From the NCBI GenBank assembly GCA_030248065.1, contig JASAMV010000726.1, positions 18,323-82,322 of the forward strand: a stretch of 64,000 nt of DNA. Direction: 5' to 3'. The translations under genes were made by a program, and so were the position numbers. Shown piece by piece: positions 37,922-48,526 of the stretch; position 1 is the first letter of the stretch, and the number at the start of each line of letters is the position of its first letter. The DNA comes from Rhynchonema sp. JSB1_4. Taxonomy: Eukaryota > Nematoda > Chromadorea > Monhysterida > Xyalidae. The notes under the pieces are model-generated. The model saw only the letters and a list, made by a program, of their open reading frames with translations, was not told the DNA's origin and searched no databases.

Positions 37922-38098
37922 GATTTGAAGGTAGTTATCTTTACCCTATATATAGCTTGATAATGTTGGACTTTCTCGCAATCCTGAAAAATTTGAACAT
38001 TGAATGTTGGGTGCCTATCACTGGCTGCCACGCGTGTTGTCCACTGGTGCAACAATATAACGCATAGTCGCACGACTGCCTCTGTTGGTGTGCAAGTC

Positions 38099-38640
38099 AG
38101 ATCACATCACGCGATGTGACTACCCAGTCAGATCCGATCACATTGATGTGATGTGACTAATAACGGGGAGCGCATGTATATTCCAAAATCCTTTGTGAAC
38201 AAAAAATGGCTTTCTTTGACTGGGGCTCGAACCCAGGTCCTCCGCCTAACCGGGGCATTGCTCTACCAACTGAGCTATCGAAGTGCCTGATGTGACTAGG
38301 TAGACCGATCCGATCCGATCGTCAAGTTTCATATATCGGCCATTGCTTTTATTGTAATACATCCCTGCTCGTAAGATCATCCAGGTGGCCAGTGCACGCG
38401 CTACCATAGCCACACGTGGCCAGCTGGCTGATGTTGCAGAGATAGGTGTTTTCATACAAACAATCTTTAGGCGGTGTGTGCAACAGTTGTTTGTGGACAA
38501 TAGATCCGATCACATCACGTGATGTGACCATCTAGTGATGTCACGCATCACACTGATATGTTGTTTGACTACACAGTCAGATCCGATCGGATTGATGTGA
38601 TGTGACTAGGTAGACCGATCCGATCCGATGACATCCAAGA
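38099..38640. repeat. TGATGTGATGTGACT / GATCCGATC repeat cluster with a tRNA-like insert
   Basis: CAGATCCGATC and TTGATGTGATGTGACTA phrases recur at 38098-38158, 38288-38320 and 38505-38630, partly inverted. A tRNA-like sequence at about 38211-38286 (minus strand) has box A TAGCTCAGTTGGTAGAGC and box B GGTTCGAGCCC with a good T arm but a mismatched acceptor stem. This looks like a tRNA-derived SINE head within repeat DNA. Confidence 0.6.
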
Positions 38641-40139
38641 GTTTGACATCGAGACTGTCTCGGTGACAGGCTACTTCAATGGTTTCAGCCGACCTTTCGA
38701 AATTACTATCTGATCTAACTCGACAAGAAAGTGAAAATTGTTCGCCAAGCCTATCTATTTATGAAGGACACCTGTGTTATAAATAAACTTATGACATTTC
38801 ATGCGGTAACGGCTAATGATTACTGTAGGTTATCCATAAGTCCTGTACACCTGTTGGATCATTACGACGTAGACTTTTTTGGAACAAAGGATCCTGTATA
38901 TGTTGAAGAATACGGAAACTGATGTTTGTACCCACTAACGGACGTTTCAGAGTTTTGAGCACGGACACAAGGAAACAACTATAATTGAGTACTGTATGTA
39001 TCCCTTCGGTTCGCAAGTTTGTTTCATAACAGTAAAGTAAGGAGCGCGTGGTTTAATGAAATTGTCCAAAAGATCCATAATTGTTTTCCAACGTGTCCAA
39101 CCAAATCCGTCAGTCTTAAATCAATCTCAAATGACATTTTTAACTTTAGGGCCTGGTGTAGTCATATCGGGAAACGGGAATGAATTTTTCTATGTCTTAT
39201 AGTTTCCTTTTCCCGTTTCCCGGCTGGGGCTAATACTACATTGCACTTTCGGCTAATTTGCAATTGTTCGAAGACTTTACGTGTTGCTGAACAATAACAT
39301 AGGTTTTTATTGTTGAATGCTTTATCTTTAGTGCAACCATCAAGAACTTGCGTATGAGCAGTATAGCCAGTTTACAGCAAAACTAGAAAAAGAACGCACA
39401 CACACACACACTTGGTTTTCCATCCATTATCGATAAAATTGTCGAAATGCCAGATTGATGCACATTCTGTGAACGAAACCATCAAAGGCAAAATTATGCA
39501 ATTTCTGTTGCGCCATCGCGCGTCAAACATCATCAGACAGAACAAGGTCAATGACTGGATTGCCTTGAGGGCTGCATTGAAGCAAAAAATACCAATGTTA
39601 TTTGGGTCATTTGGGAAAGCATTGCGATACCGATTTTGTTTGGCAATAATGGACTGTGTTTCATTATAATTTATAACAATAAACAATAAAAACCCTTTGC
39701 TGCACCGTGTAGCGCATGCCAAGACCCGCCATTTTCGGGATGTGCATGCTTTCCGCCCATGCTGCACTACACGCGCATATCGAGGTGCGGGAATGAAACA
39801 AAATGTCTTCTTCGTGAAATATGAGCAGCCGATCGATGTTTGCGGGACAAAGTCAACTTTTTTTGTTGAATATCACAACGTGACTGCAACAGAAAATGTT
39901 TTGTTTCGTTACCGTTTCCCGTCTCCCGATGTGCATGCAGTCATATCGAGAAACGGGAAACGGAAACTTCGACAAAGCGAAAATTTCATTTTCGTTTTCC
40001 GATGTGACTACACGCGCCCGCGCTCGATCACACTAAGCAGGACGTTGTTGGAAGTAATCAAATCTACGGCATTCCCACCATTTTGACGAAAACACTTGAT
40101 TTATCCATGGAGAGCACGAGCTCACACCCATTTCCGGAG
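38641..40139. other. Interval with GGGAAACGGG repeats, no gene recognised
   Basis: TCATATCGGGAAACGGGAA near 39160 and related inverted TTCCCGTTTCCCG blocks (39215, 39910-39965) suggest one or two diverged inverted-repeat elements whose ends I could not fix. Open frames on both strands at 39412-39767 overlap and show no family resemblance. Confidence 0.5.
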
Positions 40140-40144
40140 TAGAA

Positions 40145-40602
40145 ACCTCGAAATGGTCCCTATTCGGAAGCTTATCCGAGTAGAGCCTCCGGGAGAAGGT
40201 TTCCATTCGGAAACTTATTCAAGTAAAGCCTTCGGGAGAAGGTTTCCATTCGGAAACTTATTCAAGTAGAGCCTCCGGGAGAAGGTTTCCATTCGGAAAC
40301 TTATTCAAGTAAAGCCTTCGGGAGAAGGTTTCCATTCGGAAACTTATTCAAGTAGAGCCTCCGGGAGAAGGTTTCCATTCGGAAACTTATCTACCATTCG
40401 GAAACTTATTCAAGTAGAGCCTCCGGGAGAAGGTTTCCATTCGGAAACTTATTCAAGTAGAGCCTCCGGGAGAAGGTTTCCATTCGGAAACTTATTCAAG
40501 TAGAGCCTCCGGGAGAAGGTTTCCATTCGGAAACTTATTCAAGTAGAGCCTCCGGGAGAAGGTTTCCATTCGGAAACTTATTCAAGTAGAGCCTCCGGGA
40601 GT
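40145..40602. repeat. 43-bp minisatellite, about ten copies
   Basis: The unit contains GGTTTCCATTCGGAAACTTA, TTCAAGTAGAGCCTCCGGG and GAA. One unit is cut short near 40381-40400. GTTTCCATTCGGAAAC inside the unit is itself a small hairpin. Units alternate AGAGCCTCC with AAAGCCTTC at the left end and become uniform to the right. Confidence 0.95.
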
Positions 40603-41164
40603 CCTATTAGAAAATCTGTTTGCGTAGATTCTCCGATAGACATTATTTGGAGCGGGAATAATGATGTTGTCCGCACCGCAAACAAAAGGCAATCATGTAC
40701 CTTCATTACGGCCGTTGCCTTACAATTTCGGTGATCGAAATAAACATGACCGGACTGTGTCGGTAACATGTAATACACGTGTTATATACACGAATATGAT
40801 TATCGCATGCCTGAAACAACAGTTACCATGTGCATTAAATTAGTACGGTAGCAGCGTTCTCCGTGCAGAATTAGAGATAATGGTATTTTAAGCTGTGTAG
40901 TTATTTGTTCTGAGCTAAGCTCAATAAATGCAAAAATGTTTATCACACGAGTCTATGCGGATACATACGGTCTAGCGAAGTCATGGTGCAACGAGAACAC
41001 TGGGACGGAGGCGTTTGCGTCTGAGCGCGTGCTCTTTGTGGCGCTACTTGCTCTGAACTTCATACTTCATGCATGTTGGATGTCACGGGATTTATACGTT
41101 TCAGGTCGCTTGCCGCAAGTATGAAAAACAACAATTTCGGGTTAAAAATGGACGCGTACTACGT

Positions 41165-41998
41165 TCTCTTATTTTTAATTAACAAACGCGCAGGTGATTT
41201 CTCCATTTTCCATTTCGTAAATGTGTGCGTGGCGTTGTGAATTGCTGTCAACCGGATAGAGACCAAACACTGGTCGCCATTCGCAATATTGGAATATTGT
41301 TGAACAACAGCCGGAAGTTTCGAAAAGGGAATTGCCGAGACAGAGGCGGGGTGTAAAGCCACCTATGTAGGTGCAAGAATGATTCGATGTGAACTCGAAA
41401 CGTTCCACGCGGACAGCAAGCAGTTGTTTTCGCACCGAAACTTACACTGATTGAGCTTTCGACTCTGCTTACAATGACCTTTACAAGCCAACTGTCGTTC
41501 CCACAACGTCATGTGGGCGTTACTGACATACCGTATAGAACGCAAATTGCATTATTGCCATTGAAGGAATCTGAGTGGAAAACCCGGCGTTTTCGCAATG
41601 GATTTGTTGTTACCGGACCATCCTCGGAAAAATTTACACGCTTCAGGTTAACGGACGGACAAAAGTACAAAGCCAGTTTGACAGGACCGAATCGAGCAAA
41701 GTAAAAGGAGCTGAGCCCAAAGTGTAGAATGAAATCTATATCTACATATATGCGGATAATCGAAAATAAAAAAAATATTAGATAAAAACTGCATATTTAT
41801 TGGAATCGGATCTTATCAGCTCTGACGAAAACCTGATGCACACCACCTGTAGGGGGCAATCAATCACGTAGGTTACATACATAGCACATTTGCTGTATAA
41901 TTCACATCATAGCCGAGTGTACCAGGTGGCTTCGTCGAATCTTACCACTCGAGCGTCGTCCAATGCCAGGCACGCTTCGCACGTTTCCTTTGAGTGAC
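41165..41998 (-). CDS. Candidate exons of an unrecognised gene
   Basis: The best piece is 41998-41946, bounded by an AATAATTGCAG acceptor and a GTAAGATT donor and encoding HSKETCEACLALDDARV, which recalls the CxxC of PSI-type domains. Two more minus-strand open stretches follow (about 41715-41525, with VNFSEDGPVTTNP; and about 41435-41175, with YIGGFTPRLC). The phases between them were not reconciled, and plus-strand frames overlap them (for example 41474-41704). I do not recognise the family. They could be three exons of one gene, or chance. Confidence 0.3.
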
Positions 41999-42104
41999 CT
42001 GCAATTATTTGATACAATTTGCACACAATCAAGCTCATTTTGACTTGGACGCCGGGAAATTGGGCAGGATAATTGTGCACTTGCACGTGCGCTTTGTGTG
42101 CGAT

Positions 42105-42505
42105 ATTTGGTCGGTTGATGGAAGACTGGTTACTATTGTAATCAGTGCACCCTGCAGAGGCTCTGGGGGGATTGAAAATAAAACGGATTAAACGGAATCC
42201 GCATAATCAGCCTTCCCCCCAGGGCCGTTTCCCGGGAAGACTGATTACGAGTGCTATGCCTGCCACACATGTATTTAGCCTAAGTTTAAGCCTGAGATTA
42301 GGCCTGAGCCTAAATATGTGCGCAAACGTGAGCCTAAGCCGAAGCCTAAGCCTGAACTCAAGCCTAAGCCCTAGCCTTGGTTCAGGACTGAGTTACAGCT
42401 GGATTCCGTTTAATCCGTTATATTTTCCAGTCCATAATCAGTCTTCCCCCAGCACGCAAAAATCCGTTTAATCCGTTTTATTTATAATCAGTCTTCCCGG
42501 CACGA
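42105..42505. repeat. TAATCAGTCTTCCCC repeat cluster with degenerate GCCTAA run
   Basis: At least four copies of GGAAGACTGATTA or its inverse are present, together with AAACGGATTAAACGGA blocks. At 42278-42400 there is a degenerate array of GCCTAA/GCCTGA. The same repeat occurs at 57858-58640 beyond the other end of the receptor gene. It adjoins the receptor stop codon. Confidence 0.8.
42477..42482 (-). terminator. Candidate poly(A) signal of the receptor gene
   Basis: AATAAA on the minus strand, 29 bp after the receptor stop codon. It also belongs to the repeat family of this cluster (ATAAATAAAACGGAT), so the signal may be repeat-derived. Confidence 0.45.
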
Positions 42506-42510
42506 TTTGG

Positions 42511-45500
42511 TCACGTGTCGCCATCTGGCGCCACCAGCCCCGACGATGACCTGGTGCCCCGTCGGCCCATGAAAACCGGTCGAAACGGGAGACCATACAG
42601 AAAACAGCTGGCTGCAAAACACACACAATCATCAAATCGTCCATTTTGCTCTATTTGCACTCCCGATTTATCGCTCCCCCATAAACTCACCGGGTGAATT
42701 ATGATCGACTTCGATGTCTGTCAACTCGGATTGTCGTGACCAGGCGCGAATGTCGTTGGTTGACAGCGAATCACGCGGGTTCCGGTCGAATTCCCGATTC
42801 CAATCCAACGCCCTCTCAACCCAACCGGCGACGGCGCGTCCTCAACAAGATACGCGGACCAAATTATACGCGCTGATTTTCTGTTGACCGAAAGATCGGT
42901 CCCTGATCTGTCAGCCTTTAAACTGTATCAATATCTTTGTTAAAATTTTGTAGAAAAAAACGTCTGCGCACCATTCTGTCCGGTCCGACCACATCCTAAA
43001 GCAAAGAATATCTACACATTGTGATGTTCCATTTCGCAACAACAAACCTTTCTTCACCGCGTCTCGCATCGTCCACTTCAGCTCTACATTTTCTGGATCA
43101 TTAGCCCTGGCCATCAGTCGATCTTCAACGTCCTGCAATGTTTGCGTGCTCCAAGATGTTGGTTTATGTTGTTGTGTGTCTTTGAGAGACGAACAGCACC
43201 AAATTCCAATACACAGAATATATTGCCGAATTTTCGTGTATTGGAAGCTCAGTGTGATAGACTTCGGTCTAAACTTAAACATTCCCAAGACACACAACAA
43301 CATGATTGCATCACGGCACTGCCATCCCGGCAACATCAAAGATATGTTGGTTTATGTTACAAAGATTTTGTGTCATTTGCCGATAATAAACATGGAGACG
43401 GGATCGGCCTTCGTCATGCATCATGCACATCGATTTTCGCGCAGTAAGGCTAGGCAATAATGTATGTACCCCGGAGAGCCCCTTCGGGTCTCATTTCGGG
43501 CGTGCGCCTTTTTGAGATTTTGAAACAGACGATATGTTCCAGTTAAGGGGTTTATTCCGGAAACTATACGTTCGGATTATAAAGTTGCAGAATGCAAGTA
43601 GGACGGTACGGTAGCAAGAATGTACGGGACTTTTCTGTATGACCAACTTGCCTAATAAGCTCCCAGTGGGGGTTACTCGGGGGAGGAGGAAGGGGAGGGT
43701 CGATCGAACATCTCCGGGACTGATGGCCCATTTCGACCAGTGTAAAAGTTATTCGCACACTTAAAATGAACATCGAACATCTTTTCCGCTGATCAAAACG
43801 CTATTTACCCACATGTGCCCGTGCCCAACCACAAAGCTTCTTGGACGACCCGGTAATCGCATAAAAATTAACAAATCGCTGCACAAACTCGTAAACGATT
43901 AATCACCTCTGGTGTCATCCGATCGACCTGCCTGATTTTCTTCATCAACTTCTTCTGCTTTCTCTTCAGTCGCCGTCTTTCCACCAACTCCGGGTCCTCC
44001 GCCACCTGCTCCTCCTCAATATTCTTCTGCTCCTCCTTTTCTTCTTCTTGCTCTTCTTCGTCCTCCTCCTGTTTCTTCCCGGCCGCCGCCTCTCGTCGTT
44101 GTTTGCGCCATTCCCATTCGTCAATGAAGTCGGCGTACTTTTGCGCGTAGCTCTTTGCTTTCGGCTGAATGATTGTGAGTTTTTTCGAAGAAAATTTGGT
44201 GCAGAAACGTCGGCTTCACGCATTTTTTGGATTAATTTTACATCGTTTCATGCATAAGTTAATGTTCACTGTGTAAATACCACCACACTAACCTTGTCCT
44301 TCTCTTCTTCCTCTTCACTATCTTCCTCCTCCTCATCTTGTTCATTTGATTTCTTCTTCTGTCTCCAGAAACAGCAAATCTTGACGATCATCCGTCGCGC
44401 TTTGGCGTTGCCCAACGAGTGAAAGATGAAGGTTAGCAGACCCTGCGCATTCAGGCAAGTTGATCACGTTATTATCCATGCATTTCGTGCCATCAACAAG
44501 ATCCTACACTTTTTCAGGTCAGAGCGACACCACTACTTCGGCTATTCGCACCGACGATGACCTGATGCATCAAAGCGTTCATCAGAACGAACGATCAATA
44601 CATCACACACGCTGTTGTATCATGCAAAGTGTGTAAATGTGTTCCTGGTACTGTCCCATGTCAGCCTATCGCCATATTATATAGACGTATACGGTGCACC
44701 AGGTCATCGTCAGTGTGCCGGCTGTACCAAAACAAACACACCTGAATAACGTTAGCGACCGCGCTGGCCGTGTACAGGCCGAGACTGACATTGCTGACTG
44801 CCTGTGAGTTGGTCATCCATTGGAAAAAGCACACGGGTGAAATGATCAGACCGCCTTTCGACATCGTGATCGCTGACGTACGCGCTGCATCGTCCGCACT
44901 GGGCACAGGAGGGTACAGGCCCATACCTGGCGGAATGGAGGTGTGCCATATAGATGAGTTTTGGACGAGTTACATAAGCACGTAATGCACAGTTCCGGGT
45001 GCAATTCTGGGCTGAAAGTTGAAGTCGCGTGCACGCGACTTCCTAGTGCTAAAACATAGGGAGCGCACGCCAGCGCACGCGCAAAACTTCGACTTTTGCC
45101 TATACTTTGCACTGTTTCGCACGCGCGTGCACGCGACTTCAACTTTCAGCCTAGAATTGCACCCGATACTGTAAGTTCAGGATTAGGCTACTAAATTTGG
45201 TACCGACAGAGAAAAGTACTGCACGAAACGGGCAACCACTGCGCACATTTGTGACTTAAGCACAGCAACCAGGGTTGGGCAAAAAAAAGGTTTCTGAAAA
45301 AATTTTTTTTTAATATTTTTCAAATTCTTTCGGGGGAAAATGTTCTAAAGCGCCCAAAAATGGCCCTTTTGGGGGTTATTTTTTGTCATTTTTTCTCAAG
45401 GGTCGAAAAATTTTCTTCAAAAAAATCACCTTTGGGGCATGTATTTGGTACCTAATATACCCCAAATGATGTTATTATACCTTCCCGTGACGAATGGGAC

Positions 45501-48490
45501 ATAGCATGCATGTACCTACATGGTACTTCGATGTCATACCCCATCAGGTCGGTCATATACGACTGATTCAGCTACCCGACAAGTATTTCTGCAGCTTATA
45601 TTCTCAATTCTGTGTGGTTTATGAGTGAATCTTGCTTATTCAGCCACAAACTGTTGTGTCCGATACCACAGAGCAGCAATCATCGGTCCATATCAAGCAC
45701 AGACTGTTGGATCGCACCAAAATGACGTAAACACCCTTCATAAGTGATGCAAACCAAGTCACAAAAGTGACTTGTCAATTAGGGTTGCGTTTCTTCGCGT
45801 TTTTGCGCGTTTTTTAGGCAAATTTGGTTAAAAAATTCCCCGGATCTCAGACTTTTTAAAAAAAATTTTCCAACCCTGACAGCAATAATGGCTCACCTGG
45901 ATCTCACAACATTTGCAAAAAGCAGTGATGTTTTGCGCCAGGAAAGATTTGGTCGTGGCGCTTCCGTATCTTTCTGGACCAGTGAACCTTTTGGGCCACC
46001 GTAGTTTTTGGGCCAGGTTACTTTGTGGGCCAGGCACGTTTTGGGGCATGTTAAATATCGCACCATGACCTTTTGGGCCAGGTACGCATTGGACCGGGTA
46101 CTTTTTGGGCCACGTGCGCATGATGTACCCGTAACTTTTGGGCCACATGTATATTTTTACTCAAATGACAGCCTGAACCAGGATCACGTCTACAGTACCT
46201 GTGGCGAACTGATCTAGCGTCGATTATGTGAAAGTTGCACAACAGATGCCACATGCATTTTGGGCCAAGGTGTAGGCTTTCAGATCAAAAACATAAGTAC
46301 AGTGGGACACAGCTGTATGTGGGTACCATTTGAGACAGAGATGTCGGAGGGACGCATACCCGCGTGTCGCAGTATGCGCATATCTGACTGACAAAAGTGT
46401 CTGTAATTATCGGCAACAAACCACTCACAACCTGTCCGTTTGACCGCAAACATTCTTTTTGTTGATTTCTTTTTTTAGCCGAAGAACAAACAAGTAACAC
46501 CGTTGCTGTCAACTCTTTAGACCCTATTTGTACTAGTGTTGAAACATTAACGACTCCACGAATGTTCGAAATCGAAAGTGTGTATTATGTTTATCGATCG
46601 CCATCAACACACAAGCATAGACGCAGATGACAGGTTGGCTGATGTTACAGGAATGATAATATAGGGCACGTGGGTAAAAACCATTTGACAGCGCGCGTCA
46701 GATTTCAACGATCTTTATGGGTGCCCACTCTTGATCATGGTGTGATTTTTTGGATCAAAAAGTAACATCGTCCTAGAAGTGCGGTAGCCCAAAGGTTCAC
46801 ACGCCCGAAAAGATATGGAACCGTCGTGGCGCTTTTTGGAGGTCAATTGAGGCCAGAGTTGTTCAAACCGACGAAGGCCACGTCACTCGTCTGTGAAAAC
46901 AGGCCGAGACGGGCAACCCACTGCGCACAGCTTACGGTCCAGATACAGTAGCCTTGTATATAGAGCGTTTTCGTGAACAATTTGGTGCCTAAATACCCTA
47001 CATTGTACGCTTTGATATTCGTCGGGTTTAAACGCTGTCCTTTTACCATTATTGAACACCTCTGCTGTTTTACCATTTCCATTATAATTTGATAAGTTTT
47101 CGTGTCAACAAAGTTCACAAGTGGTCCAACCACCAATTCCACCAGACATGTGATCCTAGCATCGTTCAAAAATGTACTTTGCATTGGAATTTCTTCAAAC
47201 AAACTCAGAAAGGTACCCAAAAAATGACTAACCGGTGGCTTCGTTCGTGACCACACAAACGGAGAACAGAATGCAGATGACGCTCATTTCAAAGAACACA
47301 TTGATTTGCGAAAAGTCGATCCAACAGGTGTTCTCGCTCGTGTAAGAGTCGTAGAACATCGATGCCGTTAGACCGACTGGGATTAGGGGACCGCCTACAA
47401 AACGGGCGTCACTTGTTGCATAACATTGCTTTGTGTGACTTTGAAATCTCGGGGCACCACGCCTCCTTCTAACTTCCTAATCCAGGTATACCCTGCAGTT
47501 TTTGGGTTTTCTCACGCCATAGAACTGAGCCAAGTCAAACAAAACCGCATGACTTACTAACGTCAAACAATTAGGGACGAATATCCTAAGAGGTTCGAAG
47601 GCAAACTTGATCGGTTCAACCCCTTGTTAAGGCGCAGTTCCACTTCCCTTGTCGCACTGTGCGTAGTTCAACCAAAGTCGCTGCGGTAGTTCAAAATTAG
47701 TCCAACACCCAAAAATCCATATATATCAACACTCACCCACACAAATAGCCAACATCTGCAGTCGATTAAACAGCGGTTGTGTGACCGTGTAGGTGTAGAT
47801 GGTATAATTGTGTATTGACTCAACGCACAGGAATGTGAAATGACTCGTGAACAGATAGTGCAGGAGGATGGCCACCATGCGACATTGCGTTTCGGTCATT
47901 TTCGGTGGCGAACTTGTGGCATTCGCGTCGCAGAACGCGCCAGAGTCCATTATCGTGGGGGTTCGACCGATGAAAATGGTGATGTGTGATAGCAATAGGG
48001 TGAGCTCCTGTCAATGTGGATTCAAGGTTTGAAGCGCTCTGTGACACGATTTCAGCATCGTCATTTTCGTCAGAACACTCTGTCTCTGTTTAGCAATGAT
48101 AATGGTCATCAAGCTTGCAGGTGAGCCTTACATAAAAGGTAAGACTGCGCGCTACTGCCGCTCCCTTCGGCGTGATGAAAATGGAAACTTGAAAAATGGG
48201 TTGAACTGCTAACATATACATACAAACGCACAACGAAAGGTAATAATGGTTCAGTAATTTGGGTGGCTGGGCTCGCTGCTGACCTACGTAAACTTGAATG
48301 TACATACATACAGGGTTGGATTAAAAAATTTTTTTATTATCGAACTTTTTTTTTAAAAAAAAACTTTTTAAAATTTTTTTTTAAAAATCACTTTTTTTTT
48401 TCGCCCCAATGAAAAAAAATGGGGGCACAGAAAACCCCCCCCCCGCAGCCCCGAAAAACACCCGAAAAACCAGAGCCGGGACCCCACCAG

Positions 48491-48526
<36 letters not shown>

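Noticed and set aside
39412..39767. Overlapping plus and minus frames of 85 and 131 codons
   Set aside because: Opposite-strand overlap without splice signals or recognisable motifs; treated as chance.
40145..40602. CRISPR-like array
   Set aside because: Units are contiguous 43-bp tandem repeats without unique spacers, in an animal genome.
41474..41704. Plus-strand 76-codon frame ending before an A-rich stretch
   Set aside because: It overlaps better-spliced minus-strand frames, has no family resemblance and all other genes here are on the minus strand; left unassigned.
45994..46270. Repeated TTTTGGGCCA(G/C) phrases resembling a regulatory array
   Set aside because: Irregular spacing of a short low-complexity phrase in a receptor intron; no element boundaries or known site.
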